From positions 1 to 53,243 of the forward strand of contig CABUUK010000006.1 in the NCBI GenBank assembly GCA_902494765.1: a stretch of DNA of 53,243 nt, given 5' to 3'. The DNA comes from an uncultured Collinsella sp. (GTDB taxonomy: Bacteria; Actinomycetota; Coriobacteriia; Coriobacteriales; Coriobacteriaceae). The position numbers were made by a program, and so were the translations under genes. Below the pieces are notes generated by a model. It had not been told where the DNA came from and did no database searches. It saw only the letters and a program-made list of their open reading frames with translations. Below, in pieces: positions 1 through 8,899 of the stretch; positions within the stretch are counted from its first letter, which is position 1; the number at the start of each line of letters is the position of its first letter.

Positions 1-59
1 GTCCGAGCAGGCGACCTTATATATTTGCCCTCCCCGGGGCTCCTCGCCAGTCCCCTCAG

Positions 60-1424
60 CTAGTTCTTGAGCGAGTTCAACGGCGCCGGGAAGCGTCCAC
101 CGCGGTGGGCAAGCACGGTGCCGGCGTTGGGGTTCACCGGCATGATGGGCGCACGGCCGAACAAGCCACCGTACTCGACGCAGTCGCCCACGCCCTTGCC
201 GATGGCAGGAATCACGCGGACGGCCGTGGTCTTGTTGTTGATGACGCCGATGGCCATCTCGTCGGCGATGATGCCGGCGATGGTCTCGACCGGGGTGTCG
301 CCGGGGATGGCGATCATGTCCAGGCCAACGGAGCACACGCAGGTCATAGCCTCGAGCTTCTCGAGCGAAAGCGCACCGGCCTCGACGGCGGCGATCATGC
401 CGGCATCCTCGGACACGGGGATAAAGGCGCCGGAGAGACCGCCCACGCTGGAGCTGGCCATGACGCCGCCCTTCTTGACGGCATCGTTGAGCATGGCGAG
501 CGCGCAGGTCGTGCCCGGGCCACCGCAGGTGCCAACACCGATGATCTCGAGGATGCGTGCGACGGAGTCGCCGATGGCGGGCGTGGGAGCCAGCGACAGG
601 TCGACAATGCCCTTCTCGACACCCAGGCGATGGGCGGCCTCGCGGCTCATGAGCTCGCCGGCACGGGTGATCTTAAAGGCGGTCTGCTTGATCTTCTCGG
701 CGACTTCCATCATCGATGCGGAATCGGGCAGCGTCTCCAGGGCTGCGGCCATAACGCCGGGGCCCGAGACGCCTACGTTGATGACGGCGTCGGCCTCGCC
801 ACCGCCGTGGACGGCGCCCGCCATAAACGGGGAGTCCTCGACCATGTTGGCAAAGCAGACAAACTTGGAGGCGCCAACGGAATCCTCATCTGCCGTAAGC
901 TTGGCGGCATCGATGATGGTCTGAGCCGCCATGAGCACGGCATCCATGTTGATGCCGGCGCGCAGGCTGGCGACGTTGACGCTGGAGCAGACGCGGCTCG
1001 TGGTGGCGAGCGCCTGGGGGATGGACTGGATGACGCGGCGGTCGGCGTCGCCGATGCCCTTCTGGACGAGTGCGGAGAAGCCGCCCAGGTAATCGATACC
1101 GAGCGTCTCTGCCGCGCGGTCGAGGGCATGCGCGATAGGGGTGAGGTCCTCATCCTTGCAGCACGCGGCGATCTGCGCCACCGGGGTGACGGAAACGCGC
1201 TTGTTGACGATGGGGATACCGTACTCGCGCTCGAGGTTCTCGGCGGTCTCGACCAGGTGCTCAGCCGTGTGCGTCACGTGGTCGTAGATCTTCGTGCACA
1301 TGCGGTCGAGGTTCTCGTCGCCGCAACCCATGAGCGAAACACCCATGGTGATGGTCCTGATGTCGAGGTTCTGCTCCTCAACCATGCCGCGGGTTTCCGC
1401 GATTTCTGCGGGCGTGATCGCCAT
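60..1424 (-). CDS. PFL family protein (UPF0210/DUF711)
   Basis: A 454-residue soluble protein of the UPF0210 (DUF711) family, whose members are about 450 residues long and are annotated as PFL family proteins; the biochemical role is not established. Seen here are Gly-rich stretches typical of the family, such as VSGPGVMAAALE and GVGTCGGPGTTCAL. An in-frame start further upstream (1481) is possible, but the ATG at 1424 gives the usual MAITPAEIAE N-terminus and has AGGAG eight bases before it, so I chose it. In many Gram-positives this gene sits beside a small ACT-domain gene; none is visible here, but the window ends 59 bases after the stop codon. It follows metH on the same strand after 108 bases that hold a hairpin, so it probably has its own promoter. 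Confidence 0.9.
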   Translation of the reverse strand: MAITPAEIAETRGMVEEQNLDIRTITMGVSLMGCGDENLDRMCTKIYDHVTHTAEHLVETAENLEREYGIPIVNKRVSVTPVAQIAACCKDEDLTPIAHALDRAAETLGIDYLGGFSALVQKGIGDADRRVIQSIPQALATTSRVCSSVNVASLRAGINMDAVLMAAQTIIDAAKLTADEDSVGASKFVCFANMVEDSPFMAGAVHGGGEADAVINVGVSGPGVMAAALETLPDSASMMEVAEKIKQTAFKITRAGELMSREAAHRLGVEKGIVDLSLAPTPAIGDSVARILEIIGVGTCGGPGTTCALAMLNDAVKKGGVMASSSVGGLSGAFIPVSEDAGMIAAVEAGALSLEKLEAMTCVCSVGLDMIAIPGDTPVETIAGIIADEMAIGVINNKTTAVRVIPAIGKGVGDCVEYGGLFGRAPIMPVNPNAGTVLAHRGGRFPAPLNSLKN

Positions 1425-1469
1425 CCTTGCGCTCCTATCTGCCAAAACGAGCATAGTCTTATCTATTTT

Positions 1470-1507
1470 AACGTGCCGCACGTGCCAAGTGGCGCATGCG
1501 GCACGTT
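1470..1507. terminator. Hairpin between metH and the PFL gene
   Basis: Arms AACGTGCCGCA (1470-1480) and TGCGGCACGTT (1497-1507) form an 11-bp stem. On the plus strand the stem runs into a short T run; on the minus strand, the direction of both flanking genes, no T tract follows. It may still mark the end of the metF-metH transcript or protect its 3' end. Whether it terminates is uncertain. Confidence 0.5.
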
Positions 1508-1532
1508 TTGGTGCTCGGTTGCTTCCGTTGTG

Positions 1533-4091
1533 TTACTGCCCAAAGACCTCTTCGGCGATACGAGCGCTTTCGGCGGCGTCCTTGGCGTAGTAGTCCGCGC
1601 CGATCTGCTTGGCGTATTCGGGGGTGAGCACGGCGCCGCCTACGATGACCTTGACGCCCGGTACTTCGGCATGAAGCAGCTTGATGGTTTCTTCCATGGC
1701 GACGACCGTGGTAGTCATAAGCGCCGAGAGGCCGACGAGCTTAATGTCACGCTCCTGCACGGTCTTGAGCACCTCTTGCGGGTCGACGTCGCGGCCCAGG
1801 TCAAAGACGGTGTAGCCGTAGTTATCGAGCAACATTTTGACGATGTTCTTGCCAATATCGTGGATGTCGCCCTTGACGGTGGCCACGCAGATCTTGCCCT
1901 TGTCGGCGATCTCGCCGGCGGGCATCAGGCGCTTGATGGTGTCGAAGCCCACGCGCGCGGCCTCGGCCGAGGCCATGAGCTGCGGCAGGAAGAACTTGCC
2001 CTGGTCAAAGAGGACGCCCACCTCGTCGAGGGCGGGGATAAAGTGGTTGTTGATAAGATCCATAGCGTCGTGGTCGGCCAGCAGGCGCTCAGTCTCGGTC
2101 GCGATCTCGCCCTTACGGCCCGAGACGACCATGCGACGAATCGGGTCGTCGTTGCCGTCGGTGCCGGCGGTGCCAGCAGCGGGCACGGCATCACTCGATG
2201 CGGCCTGAGCCGCTGCCGGGTTTGCGGCGATCTTATACGGATCGGTCCAGCCGGCGTAGCGCTCGATGTATCCGGTCGAGCCCTCGTCCTCAACGCTCAG
2301 GACGCGATAGCTGTAGACAGTATCCATAAAGCGCTTGGAACCCGGGTTCATGATGGGGGCGTCCAGGCCCGCGCCGAAGGCGGCAGCCAAAAAGACCGAG
2401 CCCAGCAGCGGGCGGGCAGGCAGGCCAAAGCTGATGTTCGACACGCCGAGCGCGCATTTGACGCCCAGACGCTCCTTGCACAGGGACATGGCGCGTAGGA
2501 TCTGCTCGGCCTGGCGTTGATTGGTCGAGGCGGTCATGACCAGGCAGTCGATGAGGATGCGGTCCGGTCCGATGCCGTAGCGGGTAGCCTCGGCCACGAT
2601 GCGCTCGGCGATGGCGAAGCGAGCCTCGGCGGTATCGGGGATGCCGCCTTCGTCGAGCGTAAGGCCGACAACGTTGGTGCCGTAGTGGGCGACCAGCGGA
2701 AAGATCTCATCCATGATCTGCTGCTTGCCGTTGACCGAGTTGATGATGGGCTTGCCGGCGTAGCGGCGCACGGCGGCCTCGACGGCTGCGGGGTCGGTGG
2801 AGTCGATCTGCAGCGGCAGCAGCGTGGAGCCCTGGAGCTGTTCGGTCGTCTGTTGGATGATCTTGACCTCGTCGATCTCGGGCAGGCCCACGTTGACGTC
2901 CAGGATGTCGGCGCCCTGTTCCTGCTGGCTGATGCCCTGGCTCACGACGTAGTCCAGGTCGCCGTCGCGCAGGGCCTGCTGCAGGCGCTTTTTGCCGGTG
3001 GGGTTGATGCGCTCGCCGATGACGGCGATCTTGTGGCCGTCGCAGGGAAGGTCCACGACCGTTTGAGCGCTCGTGACCGACATGCTGGGCTTGCGGCGGC
3101 GCGGGCTGGGCGTGTGGTTATCGATAAGCGTGCGCAAGGCCGCCATGTGCGCCGGCGTGGTGCCGCAGCAGCCGCCCACGACGCTCACGCCGTCGGCGAT
3201 CATGCCGGCGACGGCTTCGGCGTATTCGGGGGCCTGGATATCAAAGACGGTATTGCCGTCGTCGTCCACGTGGGGCAGTCCTGCGTTGGCCTGCACCATA
3301 ACAGGCTTGTCGGTAACGGTGAGCATACGCGCGGCGAGTCCTCGGAGCTCGGCCGGTCCTTGGCTGCAGTTGATGCCCAAAACGTCGGCGCCGATGGCGT
3401 CGAGCGTGATGGCGGCAACCTCGGGACTCGTACCCAGGAATGTGCGACCGTCTTCCTCGAAGGTCATGGTGGCAAAGACGGGCAGGTCGGAGTTCTCGCG
3501 GCAGGCGAGGACGGCCGCCTTGATCTCGGCCAGGTCGGTCATAGTCTCGATAATAAAGAGGTCCACACCCGCGGCGACGCCTGCGCGCACTTCCTCGGTA
3601 AAGAGGTCATAGGCCTCGTCGAAGCTGAGGGTGCCCAGGGGGCGAAGCAGCGCGCCGATGGGGCCGATGTCACCGGCGACGTAGCGGGCGCCGGCCTCGC
3701 GGGCACAGGCGACGGCCGCGGCAAAGACGTCTGCCACGGTGGCGGCACCGTCGAGCTTGTGGGCGTTGGCGCCAAAGGTGTTGGCGGTAATCACGTCGCA
3801 GCCGGCCTCGACATATTGACGTTGGATATCGGTGATAACCTGGGGTTCCTCAAAGTTGAGCAGCTCGGGCAGGGCGCCCGCCTTCATGCCAGCGGCCTGC
3901 AACATGGTGCCCATGCCGCCGTCGAACAGCAGGTGCCCCGTGCCCTCGATGGCGGCGCGCAGGCGATCGTCCTTAATGCGCAGATCGTCGATCGTGCGCG
4001 TCTTGTACGTGGCACCGTTGCGACGTGCGGCATCAACGGGTGCCGCCAATGCAGTGCCGTCAGAATCATGAGTGATAAGCGGAGTAAACAT
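1533..4091 (-). CDS. metH: Cobalamin-dependent methionine synthase, short form without reactivation domain
   Basis: Transfers a methyl group from methyltetrahydrofolate through cobalamin to homocysteine, giving methionine. Domains in order: homocysteine S-methyltransferase (about 50-325; DGGMGTM near 57, zinc ligands in GINCSQGP at C242 and GGCCG at C308/C309), pterin binding (about 353-610; VIGERINPTGKK), then B12 cap and B12-binding domains, with DIHDIGKN supplying the cobalt ligand His744. At 852 residues it lacks the C-terminal AdoMet reactivation domain of the roughly 1230-residue E. coli enzyme. That module is encoded by the gene directly upstream (4101-4889), nine bases away, with the upstream stop codon inside this gene's AGGAG site. 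An Ala-rich linker near 620-650 separates the pterin and cobalamin halves. Confidence 0.95.
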   Translation of the reverse strand: MFTPLITHDSDGTALAAPVDAARRNGATYKTRTIDDLRIKDDRLRAAIEGTGHLLFDGGMGTMLQAAGMKAGALPELLNFEEPQVITDIQRQYVEAGCDVITANTFGANAHKLDGAATVADVFAAAVACAREAGARYVAGDIGPIGALLRPLGTLSFDEAYDLFTEEVRAGVAAGVDLFIIETMTDLAEIKAAVLACRENSDLPVFATMTFEEDGRTFLGTSPEVAAITLDAIGADVLGINCSQGPAELRGLAARMLTVTDKPVMVQANAGLPHVDDDGNTVFDIQAPEYAEAVAGMIADGVSVVGGCCGTTPAHMAALRTLIDNHTPSPRRRKPSMSVTSAQTVVDLPCDGHKIAVIGERINPTGKKRLQQALRDGDLDYVVSQGISQQEQGADILDVNVGLPEIDEVKIIQQTTEQLQGSTLLPLQIDSTDPAAVEAAVRRYAGKPIINSVNGKQQIMDEIFPLVAHYGTNVVGLTLDEGGIPDTAEARFAIAERIVAEATRYGIGPDRILIDCLVMTASTNQRQAEQILRAMSLCKERLGVKCALGVSNISFGLPARPLLGSVFLAAAFGAGLDAPIMNPGSKRFMDTVYSYRVLSVEDEGSTGYIERYAGWTDPYKIAANPAAAQAASSDAVPAAGTAGTDGNDDPIRRMVVSGRKGEIATETERLLADHDAMDLINNHFIPALDEVGVLFDQGKFFLPQLMASAEAARVGFDTIKRLMPAGEIADKGKICVATVKGDIHDIGKNIVKMLLDNYGYTVFDLGRDVDPQEVLKTVQERDIKLVGLSALMTTTVVAMEETIKLLHAEVPGVKVIVGGAVLTPEYAKQIGADYYAKDAAESARIAEEVFGQ

Positions 4092-4100
4092 CGGGGGCTC

Positions 4101-4889
4101 CTAATGGCTGGAATAGCAGGTGGTGTGGGCGGCGCGGAAGCGGCAGTGTTCGCGCATGCGGCAGATATTGCAGGTGGGGCGGCTCTGGGCGTCGTGGACC
4201 TCGCCGTCAAACAGACCGATCACCGCGGTCACGCTTTTGGTGGGCATGAGTAGGCTGGTGGGGGTGACGGTCAGGCCGATGAGCCGCGTGGCGTTGAGCG
4301 CATTGACGATCGAGCGCTGGGCCGAGAGCGGGCAGTCGCCATAGCCGGGACTAAAGCGCCAGTTGCCGGCGAGCCCATGAACGGCGGCGTCCGTCTTGAC
4401 CTGCTGGTCCATTTGCTCAACGGCGGCTTCCACGTAAGCGGAGCACGCGGCGTCGAGCACGGCGCCCTCCAGGGGATGTTGGGCTCCCGTGGTGCGCAGG
4501 CGACGCTCGGCGTCCATGCCGAGGGTGCATGCCATGAGCGCGGCAAAGCGGGCATCTTTGAGATGTCGATAGATATCGCGACCTCGCAGCTCAACGTTGG
4601 TGCCAACCAGACGGATGCTGGGCTCGCCCTGCTCGTCAACGCCCGTGGCATCGACGGCAAACACGCGTCGCACGCCACGGGGCTCAATGTCCAGTTCCAG
4701 ACGTTCAACGACAAGCTCAATACGTCGTGATAGTTCGGGCTCAATCTGCTGGCCGCCGTAACCCAGATACCGCAGCATCTCGGCACGGTCGACACGGGGA
4801 CGGTGCGCGGCATCGATACGGTAAAGCGCCGGCGACGCAAGGTCGGCCGGCACTTCGACAGCGGTTGTATCGATGTGCGGTTTTTCCAT
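4101..4889 (-). CDS. Methionine synthase activation domain protein (stand-alone)
   Basis: A 262-residue stand-alone counterpart of the MetH C-terminal AdoMet-binding reactivation domain. In the full-length enzyme this domain remethylates cobalamin that has been oxidised to the inactive cob(II) form. The start EVPADLASPAL and the later stretch ALNATRLIGLTVTPTSLLMP fit the family, and the C-terminus CNICRMREHCRF is Cys-rich. ATG 4889 is chosen because it overlaps the metF stop codon as TAATG, pointing to translational coupling. The gene lies between metF and the short metH, which is exactly the partner lacking this domain, so the two products very probably work together. An in-frame start further upstream would run into metF and is rejected. 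Confidence 0.88.
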   Translation of the reverse strand: MEKPHIDTTAVEVPADLASPALYRIDAAHRPRVDRAEMLRYLGYGGQQIEPELSRRIELVVERLELDIEPRGVRRVFAVDATGVDEQGEPSIRLVGTNVELRGRDIYRHLKDARFAALMACTLGMDAERRLRTTGAQHPLEGAVLDAACSAYVEAAVEQMDQQVKTDAAVHGLAGNWRFSPGYGDCPLSAQRSIVNALNATRLIGLTVTPTSLLMPTKSVTAVIGLFDGEVHDAQSRPTCNICRMREHCRFRAAHTTCYSSH

Positions 4890-5761
4890 TACCCCAGGCG
4901 CTCCATAATGGTCGCGGCGATCACAGGACGGTTCATAGTGTACAGGTGCAGGCCGTCGGCGCCGTGCTCCTTGAGGTCGCAAAGCTGGCGGGCTGCATAA
5001 TCTACACCAGCTGCCTGCAGGCTCTCGGGGTCATTCTCGTACTTGGCGAGAATCTTGATGACGGGGGAGGGCAGCGACGCGCCGCACATAAAGACCATGC
5101 GGCTGATCTGTGACTTGCCCATAAACGGCATGATGCCCGCGGTAATGGGCACGGTGATGCCGGCCTTGTCGGCAAGCTCGCGAAAACGGTAGAAGCACTC
5201 GTTATCAAAAAAGAGCTGCGTCACAAAGAAGCTCGCGCCAGCGTCCTGTTTTTGCTTGAGGTGTTCGACCGAGAGGTTGAGATCCTCACAGGCAATGTGG
5301 CCCTCGGGGTAGGCTGCGGCGCCCACGCAAAAGCCGGCGTCGACGAGCTCGGGGATGAGGTCGCGGGCGTAGGCGTAGTCCGAGGCGGGCTTGTCGTCCT
5401 CGGTCGCGCCGGCAGGGAGATCGCCACGCAGGGCCAGGATGTTTTCCACGCCGGCGGTGCGATACTCGTCGATCTTGGCGGCGATATCGGCGTGCGAGCG
5501 GCCCACGCAGGTAAGGTGTGCCACCGAGGGTGTATCGAATTCGCTCGTAATCATATGCGCGATGGGGGCGGTGGTGGCGCCGTTGCCCGAGCCGCCAGCC
5601 GAGCAGGTGACCGAGACAAAGCTCGGCGAAAGCTTGCACAGATTGCCTGCCACTTCGCGAGCCGTGTCGAGGGTAAGCTCGCCCTTGGGCGGGAACATCT
5701 CAAACGAAACGGGTGCGGTGCCCTGGGATGCTGCCTGCTTAAAAACCTCGTCGACGCGCAT
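4889..5761 (-). CDS. metF: 5,10-methylenetetrahydrofolate reductase
   Basis: Reduces methylenetetrahydrofolate to 5-methyltetrahydrofolate with a flavin cofactor, supplying the methyl donor for MetH encoded two genes downstream. The 290-residue protein has the usual single-domain length and motifs: VSFEMFPPKG near the N-terminus, FVSVTCSAGG, NILALRGDLP, and AGIMPF. ATG 5761 is preceded by GAGGAG at good spacing; the longer frame to 5827 has no such site. First gene of a metF, activation protein, metH operon with a 1-base overlap to the second gene. The sequence upstream (5762-6187) is shared with the divergent glutamine synthetase gene and must hold promoters for both. Confidence 0.95.
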   Translation of the reverse strand: MRVDEVFKQAASQGTAPVSFEMFPPKGELTLDTAREVAGNLCKLSPSFVSVTCSAGGSGNGATTAPIAHMITSEFDTPSVAHLTCVGRSHADIAAKIDEYRTAGVENILALRGDLPAGATEDDKPASDYAYARDLIPELVDAGFCVGAAAYPEGHIACEDLNLSVEHLKQKQDAGASFFVTQLFFDNECFYRFRELADKAGITVPITAGIMPFMGKSQISRMVFMCGASLPSPVIKILAKYENDPESLQAAGVDYAARQLCDLKEHGADGLHLYTMNRPVIAATIMERLG

Positions 5762-6187
5762 ATCGTGCTCCTCTAGATACGTAATAGTGTGATGTGTTGT
5801 AAGGATTCTACAGCACCACTGTGTCACGGTGGAGTTTCACTCGCTATTTGAGGATACCAATCAAAGATGCCTTGCTATCGGCTTTATCTATAACAGAGCG
5901 GCTAATCTGGGCACGGACTATAAAGACTGGTATCTGATGCAAAATACCAGTTAATAGAGCTCCATCCCAAATTGACTACCCTTAAACCATGGGGAGAGGT
6001 CTGCTATTTATACAGTTGATTGGCTGTTGAGGGTGGCAACGCCGCCTCGATGCGGTAACCTCATTGATTGGTTTCGTGACAGCAACATAACGGTAATGTT
6101 GCGGAAACACGACGAGCCTAATCTATGACTCGTTCGTTAGTAATCAACACCGCTTCTCACGCGGTGCCGATACGAAGGGAGTTCCGT
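5762..6187. promoter_or_regulatory. Divergent intergenic region between metF and glnN
   Basis: 426 bases without a gene. Two inverted repeats stand out: ACTGGTAT / ATACCAGT (5926-5933 and 5944-5951, 10-base gap), which looks like a protein-binding site, and GCAACAT / ATGTTGC (6082-6088 and 6096-6102), a 7-bp hairpin about 85 bases before the glnN start that would lie in its leader. I looked for SAM, cobalamin and glutamine riboswitch signatures on both strands and did not recognise one. Neither promoter can be assigned confidently. Confidence 0.4.
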
Positions 6188-8275
<2,088 letters not shown>

Positions 8276-8306
8276 GGCGTAACTGACATATCGTCACGGT
8301 ATTGAG

Positions 8307-8340
8307 CCGGGGTCCGCATCATGCGGGCCCCGGTTTTTGT
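8307..8340 (+). terminator. Rho-independent terminator of glnN
   Basis: A GC-rich hairpin with arms CCGGGGTCCGCA and TGCGGGCCCCGG (allowing one bulge) around a TCA loop, followed by a T-rich run at 8334-8340. It lies 31 bases after the glnN stop codon. Confidence 0.9.
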
Positions 8341-8399
8341 TTGCGAAGGACGCTTTGAAGCCCGTTTTGCCGCCGATTTGCCTAGGTATAAAGGGCTAT

Positions 8400-8614
8400 G
8401 GGCAAAAAACGTCAAATATGAGTACTGTCACAAGTCCTGTAACATTATTTATTTGCAAAATATGTAGTGTTACGCAACATATGTCCAAGTACTTAGCCGA
8501 TAAACGTCTGCAATTTTTCCGCCGTAGGACGCCTGACGGCTAAATCGCCTTCTGAAGGCATGAAATCGCTGTTACTAAAATGGTAACAGTACTCATATTT
8601 GCTATTTTTTGCCC
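8400..8614. repeat. Possible MITE-like element with 32-base terminal inverted repeats
   Basis: The left end starts GGGCAAAAAACGTCAAATAT and continues GAGTACTGT; the right end, read on the minus strand, starts GGGCAAAAAATAGCAAATAT and continues GAGTACTGT. About 28 of the first 32 bases agree. The 215-base unit has no convincing gene, but contains smaller hairpins (GCCGT/ACGGC near 8523-8540 and GCCTTC/GAAGGC near 8550-8562). No clear target-site duplication is visible. It could be a non-autonomous mobile element or a large folded RNA. A transposon origin is inference. Confidence 0.45.
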
Positions 8615-8624
8615 GCTGGCTTTG

Positions 8625-8673
8625 CGATGATGCCGGGGTCCGCACCCTGTCGGGTTCGAATCCCGGCATATCG
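8625..8673 (+). other. tRNA-like hairpin or tRNA 3' relic
   Basis: A canonical T-arm (TCGGGTTCGAATCCCGG, 8650-8666) sits inside a longer imperfect stem formed by CGATGATGCCGGG (8625-8637) and CCCGGCATATCG (8662-8673). There is no room for D and anticodon arms, and no CCA follows. It is therefore not a functional tRNA, but may be a deletion relic of one or a tRNA-mimicking structure. It lies between the inverted-repeat element and tRNA-Glu. Confidence 0.4.
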
Positions 8674-8675
8674 GT

Positions 8676-8709
8676 AGCAAAAAGCCCGCTACCGCGAGGG
8701 TAACGGGCT
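8676..8709 (-). terminator. Terminator of tRNA-Glu
   Basis: On the minus strand a hairpin with arms AGCCCGTTACC and GGTAGCGGGCT around a short loop is followed by TTTTTGC. It starts 13 bases after the CCA end of tRNA-Glu. Confidence 0.85.
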
Positions 8710-8721
8710 CTTCAATTCAAA

Positions 8722-8798
8722 TGGTGCCCCCAGCGGGATTCGAACCCGCGATATCCACCTTGAAAGGGTGGCGTCCTTGGCCGCTAGACGATGGGGAC
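8722..8798 (-). tRNA. tRNA-Glu (anticodon TTC)
   Basis: The minus strand gives a full cloverleaf: acceptor GTCCCCA paired to TGGGGGC, D arm with TCTAGCGG, anticodon stem CCACC/GGTGG with loop CTTTCAA (anticodon TTC), T arm GCGGGTTCGAATCCCGC, discriminator A and an encoded CCA (8722-8724). The start GTCCCCATCGTCTAG is typical of bacterial glutamate tRNAs. Confidence 0.97.
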
Positions 8799-8856
8799 AG
8801 CGGGAAAGAGTATAGCAGACTTTTTTAGCTGTTCACATATCGTTGGCAAACTGAGA

Positions 8857-8893
8857 AACCACCACAAAGGTGCCTGTCCCCTTTGTGGTGGTT
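8857..8893. repeat. Palindromic REP-like repeat, copy A
   Basis: Perfect 14-bp arms AACCACCACAAAGG and CCTTTGTGGTGGTT with loop TGCCTGTCC. It lies seven bases past the murT-gatD stop codon and may act as its terminator, though no T tract follows on the minus strand. It shares the CAAAG/CTTTG core and a CTGTCCC- or CAGG-type loop with the palindromes at 16204-16234 and 50905-50931. The loop text resembles REP sequences linked to RAYT transposases elsewhere; that link is from memory. Confidence 0.6.
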
Positions 8894-8899
8894 GGGGCG

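Noticed and set aside
105..2498. Very long open frame antisense to the PFL and metH genes
   Set aside because: It arises from the GC-rich codon bias of the true minus-strand genes; its protein is a low-complexity mix of Asp, Gly, His and Val with no domain.
8337..8543. 68-codon frame inside the inverted-repeat unit
   Set aside because: No ribosome site, and it runs through the terminator and the repeat arm; not a credible gene.
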